64,000 bases of DNA from Hymenobacter aranciens (GCF_030580865.1 NZ_JAUQSY010000004.1:124001-188000), one strand, 5' to 3'; numbered from the stretch's first letter, positions 17,302-26,592 are shown. The notes: generated by a model from the sequence alone, not told the origin. Numbers and translations are program-made.

Positions 17302-18825
17302 TTAGGGTTTCATTGCCGTGGGCATCGAGCTATTCAGCTTGCTGAACGTAAGCTCGTTCACCGTCAGGCCATCGGGCGCCAGCAGCTTCACGTTGGTGTA
17401 AGGCTGGCTGGGAAAGAACAATTCCGTAGCCACGCTCAGGCCGCCATCGGCGAACAGCTCCACCGATGTGGCGTCGAAATACAAGGTCACGTCGGCCGCC
17501 GGGCCGGTGGCCAGGCGCGGCGTGAGGTGCTTGCCGGCAAACTTCTCGTGGAAGGCCGTCTGGCCCGATTTGCGGCGGTCCACGAAATACTGGTTGGCCC
17601 CTTTGTCGTAGCCCAGGCGCAATTCCTCCCCGGCCGCATTGCTCAGCACCAGCGTGAAATCGTTCAGCTGCAAGGTTTTCATCCGCAGCATAAACTTGTT
17701 GTCCTTCAAACCCAGCTTCTCGGTCAGGTCGAGGGCGGGCTTCACCGTGAGGCCGGTGAGCTTGCGCGGCGCCGGCGCCAGCTTAGCTAGTTCCTTCACC
17801 GGCTGCGAGGTCAGATAGATTTCCTCCCCCACCTGCTTCAAACCCAGCTCGCGGGGCAGAGTGTTGGCGCTACGCCAGGGTGAGGTCGGAATCTGGTTGG
17901 CGTAGTCCCAGTTGCTCATCCAGCCCAGGAAGAGGCGGCGGGTGCCGGTGTTGTTCCAGGTCACGCCGGCGTATTCGTCGGGGCCGTAGTCGGCCCATTT
18001 GGTCTTGTCGTTCAGCGGGGTAAACTTCTTCCCATCGAACTGACCAACGAAATACTGCGTGGCCGAGCCGCCGTTGGGCCCGCCGGGGTTCAGGTTTACC
18101 AGCAGCACCCAGTAGGTTTTGCCGTTCAGCGTCAGCGGGAACAAGTCGGGGCATTCCCACACGCCGCCGTGCGCGCCCAGCTTTTCGCCAAACTCGCTTT
18201 CCTTGCTCCAGTCCTTGAGGTTGGGCGAGGAGTAGAACGTAATCCGGTCCTTGGTGGCCAGGGTCATTATCCACTTCTTGGCCACGTCGTTCCAGCTCAC
18301 TTTCGGGTCGCGGAAGTCCTGAATGCCGGGGTTTTTCAGCACCGGGTTCTGGGCGTACTTCGTCCAGGTTTTGCCGCCATCGAGGCTGTAGGCCAGGCTC
18401 TGGTTTTCGTGCAGCTTGGTGCCCTTCTTTTCTTCATCCATGTCGTGGTGGGTGAAGATGGCCACCATCGCATTCTTGCCAAAACCAGCCGTGTTATTCA
18501 CGTCCAGCACGGCCGAGCCGGAGAAGATGAGGCCCAGCTTATCGGGGTAGAGGGCAATGGGTTGCTCCTTCCAGGTCAGCATGTCGGGGCTGGTGGCGTG
18601 GCCCCAGTGCATCGGTCCCCAGGTCATGCCGTCGGGATAATACTGGAAAAACAGGTGGTACACGCCGCGGTCATACACCATGCCGTTGGGGTCGTTCATC
18701 CAGTGGGCGGCGGGCGCGAAGTGGTAGCCCAGCCGGTACTGCGGCGTGGCCGGCGGCACCGGTTTGTCTTGCGCCGGGCTCAGGAAAGGCAGCGCGCAGA
18801 GGATGGGCAGGAGGAGCTTTTTCAT
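17302..18825 (-). CDS. GH32 fructan beta-fructosidase (levanase/inulinase type)
   Basis: 507 aa with a signal peptide ending FLSPAQ (19). All GH32 catalytic motifs are present: HWMNDPNGMVY with nucleophile Asp45, DFRDPKVSW with the transition-state Asp, and WECPDLFPL with the acid/base Glu. FFQYYPDGMTWGPMHWGHATS is the usual substrate-pocket stretch. The C-terminal beta-sandwich is also present (DVTLYFDATSVELFADGG near 450). Its length fits exo-acting levanases/inulinases that release fructose from beta-2,6- or beta-2,1-fructans. With the fructokinase and transporter upstream it forms the catalytic core of the fructan locus. Linkage specificity cannot be decided from sequence. Confidence 0.93.
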   Translation of the reverse strand: MKKLLLPILCALPFLSPAQDKPVPPATPQYRLGYHFAPAAHWMNDPNGMVYDRGVYHLFFQYYPDGMTWGPMHWGHATSPDMLTWKEQPIALYPDKLGLIFSGSAVLDVNNTAGFGKNAMVAIFTHHDMDEEKKGTKLHENQSLAYSLDGGKTWTKYAQNPVLKNPGIQDFRDPKVSWNDVAKKWIMTLATKDRITFYSSPNLKDWSKESEFGEKLGAHGGVWECPDLFPLTLNGKTYWVLLVNLNPGGPNGGSATQYFVGQFDGKKFTPLNDKTKWADYGPDEYAGVTWNNTGTRRLFLGWMSNWDYANQIPTSPWRSANTLPRELGLKQVGEEIYLTSQPVKELAKLAPAPRKLTGLTVKPALDLTEKLGLKDNKFMLRMKTLQLNDFTLVLSNAAGEELRLGYDKGANQYFVDRRKSGQTAFHEKFAGKHLTPRLATGPAADVTLYFDATSVELFADGGLSVATELFFPSQPYTNVKLLAPDGLTVNELTFSKLNSSMPTAMKP

Positions 18826-18844
18826 GGGATATTTTTTTGATTTT

Positions 18845-18933
18845 AGTAAGACATTAGACGTTAGACTTGAGACATTAGACTTACCGTCAGAACATCAATC
18901 TAATGTCTCAAGTCTAACGTCTAATGTCTTACT
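18845..18933. repeat. TTAG-heptad hairpin 1 (GH32-fructokinase gap)
   Basis: A perfect 33-base inverted repeat: 18845-18877 pairs with 18901-18933 across a 23-base loop. Each arm is a chain of seven-base units: GACATTA, GACGTTA, GACTTGA, GACATTA. The right arm overlaps the end of the fructokinase gene and encodes its last residues (VRH). It is one of four related hairpins in consecutive gaps of this operon. Confidence 0.85.
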
Positions 18934-19826
18934 AACTCTTTAGTCATCAACGCCCGCACCGCCGCTTCCGTCAGCACCGGCGTTGCTCCCTGGTGCGTGG
19001 CCACGTAAGCCCCGGTGGCGCAGGCGAAACGCAGCGCCGCGCCGGGCTCCTCGTCCGTGAGCAGCCCTTTGAGTAAGGCGGCCAGGAAGGAGTCGCCGCT
19101 GCCGATGGTGTCCTTTACCTCCACCGGCACGCCGGGAGCACGAAACAGCTGGTTTTTAGTCCAGAGCAGGGCGCCATCGGCGCCGAGAGTCACGCACACG
19201 GTCTGCAGGTCGAAGCGGGCGGCCAGCCAGGGCAGGGCGGCTTCCAGCTCATCCTCGGCCCCAAACCAGCCCATGATTTCGGCCAGCTCGTGGTGGTTCA
19301 TCTTCACCATGTTGGCTTTACCCAGCAGGTACTTCACCACCTCGCGGGTGTAGTGCGGCGGGCGCATGTTCACGTCGAACACCTTGCACTTCGCGTTTTC
19401 GAGCAGGCGGTACAGGGTTTCGCGGCTGTTGGCCTGCCGGGCTACCAGGCTGCCGAACACGAAGGCGTCGGCGGTAGCCACGGCGGCCTCCACGTCGGCG
19501 TCGTACTGAATGTAGTCCCAGGCCACGGGCTGCACGATTTTGTAGGTCACTTCGTGGGCGTTGTCCACGTTGGCTTTCACCACGCCGGTCAGGTGGGTTT
19601 GGCCGGTCTGGATGAGGTCGGTAGCGAGGTCTTTCGACTGCACAAAATCGACCAGCTCGGTGCCCAGCTCGTCGTCGCCCACGCGGCTGATGAAACGCAC
19701 GGGCAGCCCCAGCTGGTGCAGGTGCACGGCCACGTTGAAGGGCGCGCCGCCCGGCTGCTTGCCGGTGGGGAGGATGTCCCAAAGGATTTCGCCGAAGCAG
19801 ACAACGGTGGGGAGGGTGGTGGACAT
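18921..19826 (-). CDS. Fructokinase (PfkB family)
   Basis: 301 aa cytosolic sugar kinase of the ribokinase/PfkB family. The N-terminal motif is VVCFGEILWDILPTGKQPGGAPFNVAVHL (glycine-rich sugar-binding face) and the C-terminal signature is DTIGSGDSFLAALL with the catalytic Asp of GSGD. It would phosphorylate fructose brought in by the neighbouring transporter, feeding glycolysis. Length is normal. The last codons lie inside the 33-base inverted repeat, so the terminal VRH may have been added when that element arose. Confidence 0.9.
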   Translation of the reverse strand: MSTTLPTVVCFGEILWDILPTGKQPGGAPFNVAVHLHQLGLPVRFISRVGDDELGTELVDFVQSKDLATDLIQTGQTHLTGVVKANVDNAHEVTYKIVQPVAWDYIQYDADVEAAVATADAFVFGSLVARQANSRETLYRLLENAKCKVFDVNMRPPHYTREVVKYLLGKANMVKMNHHELAEIMGWFGAEDELEAALPWLAARFDLQTVCVTLGADGALLWTKNQLFRAPGVPVEVKDTIGSGDSFLAALLKGLLTDEEPGAALRFACATGAYVATHQGATPVLTEAAVRALMTKELVRH

Positions 19827-19866
19827 GGGAAGGAAATTGATAGTGTGAGGTATGTGCCGGGGTTTC

Positions 19867-19980
19867 GGTGTTAGGTGTTAGGTGTTAGGTGTTAGGTGTT
19901 AGGTGTTAGGTGTTAGGTAATGTACGATTCCGAATAGCAAACGCCCAGCACCCAATATCTAACACCAAAACCCAACACCA
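19867..19980. repeat. TTAG-heptad element 2 (fructokinase-transporter gap)
   Basis: Seven exact tandem copies of GGTGTTA run from 19867 to 19915. After about 40 bases, degenerate copies of the same heptad follow in reverse orientation (TAACACC, CAACACC and variants, about 19945-19980), so the whole can fold as an imperfect hairpin. It fills the gap between the fructokinase start and the transporter stop. Confidence 0.85.
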
Positions 19981-20007
19981 ACTACTCTACACATAAAGAC
20001 AACTTAA

Positions 20008-21324
20008 TTAATGTAGCACCAACACCTTATCCGCCTCCTCCAGCGTCTTGCCCTTCGTTTCCGGCATCATCCGCCACACGTAGAGTAGCTGTAGCACCAT
20101 CATGCCGCAGAAAAAGGCGAAGGTGTTGCCGCCGCCCAGCTTTTCCGTCAGGGCTGGGAAGATGAACGTGATAGCCGCCGCCAGCACCCAGTGCGTGCTG
20201 GAGCCCAGCGCCTGCCCTTTAGCCCGCACCGCCGAAGGAAAAATCTCGCTGATAAACACCCAGATAACTGCGCCCTGCGAGAAGGCAAAGAAGGCGATGT
20301 AGCCAAACAGCAGCACCGGCACCAGCGCAAACTGCTGGGTGTAGAACGACCAGGCCACCAGCCCTAGCGTGACGATGAGCCCCACCGAGCCCACCAGCAT
20401 CAGCTTGCGCCGGCCGAATTTATCGATAATATTGACGGCCAGCAGCGTAAAACAGAAATTGACCAGCCCGATACCGGCGCTCGACAGCAGCGCTGCGTCC
20501 GGCCCGCGCCCGGTCATTTCGAAAATGCGCGGGGCGTAGTAGATGATGGCGTTGATGCCCGCCAGCTGGTTGAACATGGCAAACAGCACTGCCAGCAGAA
20601 CCGGCCGCCGGTACTGCGGCGCCCATAGCGACTCGCCGCTGCCTTGCTCGGCCGCGTTGGCTACGAGAATGTTGGCCACGTTCTGCTCGGTCGTGCTCGG
20701 GTCGATTTTGTCGAATACCACGCGGGCTTCGGAGGTGCGGCCCTGGCGGAGCAGCCAGCGCGGGCTTTCCGGCACCCGGAACAGCAGCAGCAGGAACGCC
20801 ACCGACGGCACCGCCTGCACGCCCAGCATCCAGCGCCAGGCGTCGGGGCCAATGCCCTGCAGCAGGTAGTTGCTCAGGTACGCCAGCAGAATGCCGAACA
20901 CCACGTTGAACTGAAACATGCCCACCATGCGCCCCCGCGAGGCCGGCGGCGATACTTCCGAGATGTAGAGCGGGGCCGTGACCGATGACGCGCCCACCCC
21001 CAGCCCGCCCAGGAAGCGGAACACCAGGAACGGCACCCAGCCCGGCGCCAGCGCCGCCCCCACGGCCGATACCAGATAGAGCACCGCAATCCAGCTCAGG
21101 GTGCCGCGCCGGCCCAGCCGGTCGCTCGGGATGCTGCCGAACACGGCGCCCAGCACCGTGCCAATCAGGGCGATGGACATGGTGAGGCCGTGCTCGTAGG
21201 CGTCGAGCTGCCACAGCTTCTGGATGGACGTTTCGGCCCCCGAAATCACGGCCGTGTCGAAGCCGAACAGCAGGCCGCCTAGCGCCACCACGACGGACCA
21301 GAAAAAGACGTTGCGATTATTCAT
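20008..21324 (-). CDS. MFS sugar transporter (sugar porter family)
   Basis: 438 aa with twelve predicted membrane helices in the inner membrane. Sugar-porter signatures are present: GRRGTLSW after helix 2 (RLGRRG), PESPRWLLRQGR before the central loop, GRRKLMLVG after helix 8 and PETKGKTLEEAD at the C-terminus. QLAGINAIIYYAPRIF matches helix 7 of the family, which binds hexoses. In this operon fructose is the expected substrate, imported by proton symport or facilitated diffusion. It corresponds in position to the monosaccharide transporter of the B. thetaiotaomicron fructan locus. Confidence 0.92.
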   Translation of the reverse strand: MNNRNVFFWSVVVALGGLLFGFDTAVISGAETSIQKLWQLDAYEHGLTMSIALIGTVLGAVFGSIPSDRLGRRGTLSWIAVLYLVSAVGAALAPGWVPFLVFRFLGGLGVGASSVTAPLYISEVSPPASRGRMVGMFQFNVVFGILLAYLSNYLLQGIGPDAWRWMLGVQAVPSVAFLLLLFRVPESPRWLLRQGRTSEARVVFDKIDPSTTEQNVANILVANAAEQGSGESLWAPQYRRPVLLAVLFAMFNQLAGINAIIYYAPRIFEMTGRGPDAALLSSAGIGLVNFCFTLLAVNIIDKFGRRKLMLVGSVGLIVTLGLVAWSFYTQQFALVPVLLFGYIAFFAFSQGAVIWVFISEIFPSAVRAKGQALGSSTHWVLAAAITFIFPALTEKLGGGNTFAFFCGMMVLQLLYVWRMMPETKGKTLEEADKVLVLH

Positions 21325-21328
21325 ATTT

Positions 21329-21446
21329 AGTTTAGCTGTTAGCTAATAGCGGCTAGCTGTTAGCTTCTTAGATGGGTAGAATAAGCAGTGAAGCATAAGT
21401 TAAGAACGACGCTAACAGCCAGCAGCTATTAGCTAACAGCTTAAAA
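21329..21446. repeat. TTAG-heptad hairpin 3 (transporter-SusD gap)
   Basis: Left arm 21336-21363 reads CTGTTAG, CTAATAG, CGGCTAG, CTGTTAG. Right arm 21412-21439 is the complement of CTGTTAG, CTAATAG, CTGCTGG, CTGTTAG. The arms pair over 28 bases with few mismatches around a 48-base loop, and further heptads (AGTTTAG) flank the left arm. It occupies nearly the whole gap. Confidence 0.85.
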
Positions 21447-21447
21447 A

Positions 21448-23175
21448 TTACCAGCCCGGATTCTGCTGATACAGCCCCTTGCTGTAGTTAATCTGGTTGA
21501 GCGGAATCGGCAGATACTCATCACGTCCGGCCGTAAACTGCGCGTCCTGCAGGTACTGGCGCTTAGTTTTCTCCACCGTGAAGTAGTTGTTCATGTAATC
21601 GGCCGCAATGCCCCAGCGCACGAGGTCGAAGAAGCGGAAGCCTTCCATGGCAAACTCCAGGCGGCGCTCAAAGCGTAGGGCCTGGCGGGCGTACTGCTGC
21701 GTCCAGTTGGCCGAGTTGTAAAGACCAATGGCGTAATTCGATACGGGCTGGCCGGCGCTGTTCACCAGCATGCCGGTGCTGTTTTGGGCGCGCTGGCGAA
21801 TCTGGTTGATGAGCGGCAGGGCTTCGGCCTGGCGGCCCAGTTCGATGAGGGCCTCCGCGCGCCACAGCAGCACGTCGGCGTAGCGGATGAGGGCGATGTT
21901 CTTGGTGCTGCTCATGAACGGCGGCTCGCGCTGGAAGCTGGCGTCGTTCGGCCCCACGTTCTCCTTGAGGCTCTGGAAGTAGCCGTAGGTGTTGGGGACC
22001 CGCACCCACGACTGCTGCATCACGAAGTTGGGGTGGTATTTCCAGGGGTGGCCGGGTACGGCCACGGTGTGGTCCACGCGCGGGTCCATGGTATTGGCCG
22101 AGAAGTCATTGGCCGTGGCAATGTCCACATCGTTGAACGAATTGAACAGCGGCAGCCCGTCGGGGTCGGTGCGGAACGAGTTCACCAGGTTCTGGCTGGG
22201 CTGGTGGAAGCCGCAGCAGCCAAACTCCGAGTTCATCGGGTAGTTCAGCTTGTTGCCCTGCGCGATACGGCCGTGGATGGTGCCGTCGTTTTTCGAAAAC
22301 TGGATGGCAAATACCGACTCGGCCCCGTTGTCGTTGCTGGACATGAAGTTGCTGCCGAAATCGGGGTACAGCGAGTAGCGGCCCCCGTTCATTACCTCGT
22401 CGGTCAGGCGCAGCACTTCCTGTAGCTTGCCCTGGTCCACACCCGTCACCTGGTGGGTTTCGTTCTGGGTGTAAGCTTGGTAGAGGCGCACTTTGGCCAG
22501 GTAGGCCTTGGCGGCCAACTGAGTGGCGCGGCCCACTTCGGGCTGGTTTACCGGCAGGTTGTCGGCCGCAAACTGGAAGTCCTCGGCAAGCTTATCCCAG
22601 AGCTGGTCGTTGGTCAAGACCACGTTCGACACGTTCACGTATTCCGCCACCGGCACGTTCTCATCGATGTAGGGCACCCGGCCAAACAAGGTTTTGAGCA
22701 TGAAGTAGAAATGGCCGCGCACGAAGCGCATCTCGCCCTGGCGCACCTTTTTGGTGGGCATGGCCTCCTCGCTGATGCCGTTGAGGCGGCGTAAGGCATC
22801 GTTCGAGCGCTGCACGCCGATGTAGAGGCGGAACCACAGCTCGTCGGTGTTGCCGATGTCGGGGCGGTTGTAGGAGAAGGTTTCGTAGAAGTGAAAGGCG
22901 TCCACGTCGGCGGTGCCGCCGCCGCCCTTGTAGGCGTCGCCGGCGCGCAGGTTGCCGTAGGGCCACAGCAGCGTGAAGGGAGCAGTGTAGTTGTCGTTGC
23001 CGAGCTGCGAGTAGGCGGCAATTACCTGCTTGTCAATATTCTCGGGGTTGTTAATCTGCTCGTCGCTGATGGCGCCGCGCGGCGGCACGTCCAGGAAGTC
23101 CTTGTCGTTGCAGGCCGTCGTCAGGCCCAGGGTGAGCAGCCAGCCGGCCAGGGCGAGGTGTTTGAAAGAAGCCAT
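21448..23175 (-). CDS. SusD/RagB family outer-membrane lipoprotein (fructan locus)
   Basis: 575 aa; lipoprotein signal with LTTAC (Cys22), followed by NDKDFLDVPPRGAISDEQ, the usual SusD beginning. TPR-like helices and the conserved C-terminal segments (ALIRYADVLLWRAEALIELGR; RFERRLEFAMEGFRFFDLVRWG; YLPIPLNQINYS) identify the family. It would sit on the outer membrane as the lid of the neighbouring SusC channel and bind fructan. The order SusC then SusD in transcription is the normal one for a polysaccharide utilization locus. Confidence 0.95.
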   Translation of the reverse strand: MASFKHLALAGWLLTLGLTTACNDKDFLDVPPRGAISDEQINNPENIDKQVIAAYSQLGNDNYTAPFTLLWPYGNLRAGDAYKGGGGTADVDAFHFYETFSYNRPDIGNTDELWFRLYIGVQRSNDALRRLNGISEEAMPTKKVRQGEMRFVRGHFYFMLKTLFGRVPYIDENVPVAEYVNVSNVVLTNDQLWDKLAEDFQFAADNLPVNQPEVGRATQLAAKAYLAKVRLYQAYTQNETHQVTGVDQGKLQEVLRLTDEVMNGGRYSLYPDFGSNFMSSNDNGAESVFAIQFSKNDGTIHGRIAQGNKLNYPMNSEFGCCGFHQPSQNLVNSFRTDPDGLPLFNSFNDVDIATANDFSANTMDPRVDHTVAVPGHPWKYHPNFVMQQSWVRVPNTYGYFQSLKENVGPNDASFQREPPFMSSTKNIALIRYADVLLWRAEALIELGRQAEALPLINQIRQRAQNSTGMLVNSAGQPVSNYAIGLYNSANWTQQYARQALRFERRLEFAMEGFRFFDLVRWGIAADYMNNYFTVEKTKRQYLQDAQFTAGRDEYLPIPLNQINYSKGLYQQNPGW

Positions 23176-23183
23176 TTTCAGAG

Positions 23184-23270
23184 CGGCTAGCTATTAGCTG
23201 CTAGCGGTTAGCTTTTATGTGGATAGCCTTGGAAGCTAACAGCTAGCCGCTGTCAGCTAACAGCTTAAAA
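23184..23270. repeat. TTAG-heptad hairpin 4 (SusD-SusC gap)
   Basis: Left arm 23184-23211 reads CGGCTAG, CTATTAG, CTGCTAG, CGGTTAG. Right arm 23236-23263 is the complement of CTGTTAG, CTGACAG, CGGCTAG, CTGTTAG. Pairing over 28 bases is imperfect and the loop is 24 bases. It shares its heptads with hairpin 3 and lies directly after the SusC stop. Confidence 0.85.
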
Positions 23271-26200
23271 TTAAAAAGTGATGTTGAGGCCCGTCGTGAA
23301 GGTCACCGGCACGGGGTAGGCCAGGGTTTGCACCTCGGGGTCGGGGGCAGTGTAGGCGCGGTCGCCCTTCTTCTGATAGAAAGCCAGCAGGTTCTGGCCC
23401 TGCACGTAGAGGCGCGCCTGTTGCATCCGCAACTTGCCTACCAGGCTGGTGGGCAGCGAATAGCCCAGCTGCACGTTGCGCAGCTTGAGGTAGGAGCCGT
23501 TTTCGAGGAAGTAGGTCGAGGTGCGGTTTTCGCGGTTGTTGTTGGTCAGCGAGAGGGCCGGGATGTTCGAGCCCGAGTTTGCCGGCGTCCAGGCGTCGAG
23601 GGTGCGGGTGCCGTAGTTCTCCCCCGAACTCAGGGAGGTGAAGTCGGTGCGGAACTTGGTGTCGTTGTACACATCCAGGCCCTGCACGCCCTGCCAGAAC
23701 AGCTGCAAATCAAAGCCTTTGTAGTTAACGCCGATATTCAGACCGTAGATAAAATCAGGTTGGCCGGTAGCAATGAAGGTCTGGTCCTTTTCATTGATGA
23801 CGCCGTCGTTGTTGAGGTCCTTGTAGCGAATGCGCCCCAGGTCTTTGCCGGTTTGCTGGGCCGAGTTGTCCACTTCGTCCTGGGTGCGGAACAGGCCGTC
23901 GGCCACGTAGCCGTAGATGGAGCCGATGGGCCGGCCCAGGATATTCTGGTCCTGGCCGTTGCCGGCGTAGCCGGTCAGGGCTTCTTTCGGCAGGTAGGTC
24001 ACCTCGTTGCGGTACGAGGAAATATTGCCGGTGATGCTGTAGCTGAAGTCGTTGCTGAGCTTATTCTGGTAGGTCAGAATGGCCTCGATGCCCTTGTTGC
24101 GAATGCTGGCCGCGTTCACGAAGCGCCCTCCGCCCTCGCCGATGACGGCCGGATAAGGCAGGTTCACTAGGATATCGTCGGTGTTTTTGATGAAGTAGTC
24201 CACCGAGCCCGAGAGCTTGTTCTCGAAGAAGCCGAAATCGAGGCCGAAGTTGGTTTGGGTGCTGGTTTCCCACTTCAGGCCGGGGTTGCCCTGCTGGAAG
24301 CGCTGGAAGCCCGAGGGCAGCGCCCCGGTTTTGTTGCCGTTGATGTCGTAGGCAGTGCCGGTGTCGGCGGTCCAGGTCGCATCCGAGCCGTAGCTGGGGC
24401 GGTAGAGGCTGTAGGCGGCATTGTAGGCAATGTCCTGGTTACCCGTCTGTCCCCAGCCGGCGCGCAGCTTCAAATCCGATACCGCAGCCACATTGTCCTT
24501 GAGGAAGCCTTCCTCGCTCAGGCGCCAGCCCACCGAGGCGGCCGGGAACCAGCCAAACTGGTTATCCGCCCCGAAGCGCGACGAGCCGTCGCGGCGCAGC
24601 GTTACCGAGGCCAGGTATTTGTCGGCCAGCGAGTAGTTGATTTTGCCGAAGTACGAAGCCAGAGCGTAGGCGCTGGAGTAGCCGCCGTTGTTCTGGAGGC
24701 CGCTGCCGGCGTCGAGGTACATGTAGTCGGGGTCCTGCACGGCGAAACCGGTGCGGGTAGCGAATACTTCTTCGTAGTTGTACTTGATGCGCTCGGTGCC
24801 GGCCAGGAAATCAATCTGGTTGCGGCCCAACGTCAGGTTGTAGTTCAGGGTGTTCTGCCACACCCAGTTGCCGTACACACGCTGGGTGTTGCTCACCCGG
24901 TTCACGTTGTCGGTGATGTAGCCGTTTTTGTAAGTTTTGTATTGCCCGCGGAAGGTAAACAGGTTGTAATCGATGCCGAAGCTGCTGCGCAGGTGCAGCC
25001 CTTTCAGCACTTCCAAATCGGCGAAGAAATTGCCAAAGGCGCGGTTGGTGTAAGCCTTGTTCTGGCGGTTATCTTCCAGAATACGAACGGGGTTGTTCCG
25101 GTCGGCAATGCCCGACACCGGGCCGCCCCAGCCCAGGCCATCCACGGTGCGGATGGGCACGATGGGCAGGCTGATAACGGCCAGGCCGCGCGCCTGCCGG
25201 TCTTCGCCGTAGGTCTGCATGTTGCGCACCAGCGTCAGGTTTTCCCCCACTTTCAGGCGGCCCTTGAAGAAGCTGTAATCGGTATTCAAACGACCGGTAA
25301 AGCGCTCGAATTCCGAGTATTTGATGACGCCCTTGTTGTCGAAATAGTTGAGCGAGAACAAGGCGCTGCCCCGCTCCCCGCCGCTGCTGAGGCTCAGATT
25401 ATACTGCTGGGCCAGCGAGTTTTGCTGCGTTTCCTTAAACCAGTTGGTATCGGCCGAGCGCTGGTTGGGGTCGTTGCCGAGCTGCTCAGGCACAATCACG
25501 CGGTCGAGCACCGGGCGGCCGTCGGGGCCCACGCTGGTTTCGTACTGGTAGAGTTGGGTCGAGGGCGTCAGGCCGTCGTTGGTGGCGGCCTGCCACAGGG
25601 CGCGGCCATACTGCTCGGTGTTTAGCAGGCTGGGCTGCTTGCCGGGCCCCTGGAAGGTGAAGAAGGTGTTGAAATCGACGCGGTTCACGTCCTTCTTGGC
25701 GCGCTTGGTGGTGATGATAATCACCCCATTACCCGCCCGCGAGCCGTAGATGCTGGCCGCCGAGGCATCCTTCAGCACTTGGATGCTCTCGATGTCGTTC
25801 TGGTTAATCTGGTTGATACCGTCCTTGGTCGGGATGCCGTCAATGACGAACAGCGGGTCGTTGTTGCCCAGCGTGCCGATGCCACGGATGCGAATCTGCA
25901 CGTTGCCGTCAGGCGCGCCGTCGGTGACGATGTTCACGCCGGGCACGCGGCCCTGCAGGTTGCGGGCCACGTTGTTGGAAGGCAGGTCTTTCACTTCGTC
26001 CACCTTCACCACGGCCACGGCCCCGGTGAGGTCGGCCTTTTTCTGGGTCTGGTAGCCGGTCACCACAATTTCGTCGAGGGCGGCGGCATCGGTAGCCAGC
26101 TGCACGACGAAATCAGTGCGGCCGTCGGCGGGCAGCTCCTGGGTTTTGAAGCCGATGGAGGAAATGACGAGCGTGGCGCCCTCGGGTACATTAAGGCTGA

Positions 26201-26432
26201 AATTACCGTCGGGGCCGGTGGTGGTGCCGATGGTGCTGCCCTTCACGAGCACGGTCACGCCGGGCAGGGCGGCGCCTTTATCGTCGGTGATACGGCCGGT
26301 CACGGGGCGGTCGGCGGCGGGGGCGAGGGTGGCAGGAGCAGCTACGGCGGGGAGCGTGGCCAGGGCTGCTGGGGTGCCGGCCAGCAGCGCCAGCATTGCC
26401 GCCCGACGGATGGGTTGTAGCGGTTTGTTCAT
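23271..26432 (-). CDS. SusC/RagA TonB-linked outer-membrane transporter (fructan locus)
   Basis: 1053 aa from the ATG at 26432 (MNKPLQPIRRAAML, then a signal peptide); the frame is open 28 codons further upstream but that part precedes the signal and overlaps an operator-like site. Order: carboxypeptidase-like domain (about 50-125, VTGRITDDKGAALPGVTVLVKG), TonB-dependent plug (about 130-270, DEIVVTGYQTQKKADLTGAV and SIQVLKDASAASIYGSRAGNGVIIITTK), then a 22-strand barrel to the C-terminal TFTTGLNITF. With SusD it imports fructo-oligosaccharides using TonB energy. A -7 box and a LacI-type site lie in its upstream region. Confidence 0.95.
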   Translation of the reverse strand: MNKPLQPIRRAAMLALLAGTPAALATLPAVAAPATLAPAADRPVTGRITDDKGAALPGVTVLVKGSTIGTTTGPDGNFSLNVPEGATLVISSIGFKTQELPADGRTDFVVQLATDAAALDEIVVTGYQTQKKADLTGAVAVVKVDEVKDLPSNNVARNLQGRVPGVNIVTDGAPDGNVQIRIRGIGTLGNNDPLFVIDGIPTKDGINQINQNDIESIQVLKDASAASIYGSRAGNGVIIITTKRAKKDVNRVDFNTFFTFQGPGKQPSLLNTEQYGRALWQAATNDGLTPSTQLYQYETSVGPDGRPVLDRVIVPEQLGNDPNQRSADTNWFKETQQNSLAQQYNLSLSSGGERGSALFSLNYFDNKGVIKYSEFERFTGRLNTDYSFFKGRLKVGENLTLVRNMQTYGEDRQARGLAVISLPIVPIRTVDGLGWGGPVSGIADRNNPVRILEDNRQNKAYTNRAFGNFFADLEVLKGLHLRSSFGIDYNLFTFRGQYKTYKNGYITDNVNRVSNTQRVYGNWVWQNTLNYNLTLGRNQIDFLAGTERIKYNYEEVFATRTGFAVQDPDYMYLDAGSGLQNNGGYSSAYALASYFGKINYSLADKYLASVTLRRDGSSRFGADNQFGWFPAASVGWRLSEEGFLKDNVAAVSDLKLRAGWGQTGNQDIAYNAAYSLYRPSYGSDATWTADTGTAYDINGNKTGALPSGFQRFQQGNPGLKWETSTQTNFGLDFGFFENKLSGSVDYFIKNTDDILVNLPYPAVIGEGGGRFVNAASIRNKGIEAILTYQNKLSNDFSYSITGNISSYRNEVTYLPKEALTGYAGNGQDQNILGRPIGSIYGYVADGLFRTQDEVDNSAQQTGKDLGRIRYKDLNNDGVINEKDQTFIATGQPDFIYGLNIGVNYKGFDLQLFWQGVQGLDVYNDTKFRTDFTSLSSGENYGTRTLDAWTPANSGSNIPALSLTNNNRENRTSTYFLENGSYLKLRNVQLGYSLPTSLVGKLRMQQARLYVQGQNLLAFYQKKGDRAYTAPDPEVQTLAYPVPVTFTTGLNITF

Positions 26433-26497
26433 GCGGGTTGAGGTGGGAAATAGGTCGGTGGGAACCGATGCCGTGACCAGCCCGTCGGCCAGCCCTG

Positions 26498-26507
26498 CAA
26501 TCGTTTG
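26498..26507. promoter_or_regulatory. LacI-type operator-like site upstream of fructan susC
   Basis: CAATCGTTTG lies between the likely -7 box (26585-26592) and the ATG (26432) of susC. The same core, in either orientation, lies upstream of the two pectin units and of the genes at 46308 and 50442. A second weaker site (GAACCGATGCCG) is at 26462-26473. The regulator is unknown. Confidence 0.35.
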
Positions 26508-26584
26508 GTGTCCCAAAATTCCGAAGTACCTGTCCTACGCCCTTGCTCAAATCACTCAAAAACGTTCACTATTCGTTCATTGCC

Positions 26585-26592
26585 CAAACATA
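26585..26592 (-). promoter_or_regulatory. Bacteroidota -7 promoter box for fructan susC
   Basis: The minus strand reads TATGTTTG, an exact TAnnTTTG match, about 150 bases upstream of the susC ATG, inside the only long gap between the regulator gene and susC. No clear -33 TTG at the usual spacing was found. Confidence 0.5.

Noticed and set aside
19867-19980. Possible CRISPR array
   Set aside because: The repeats are seven bases long, directly adjacent and without spacers; they are a heptad tandem repeat.
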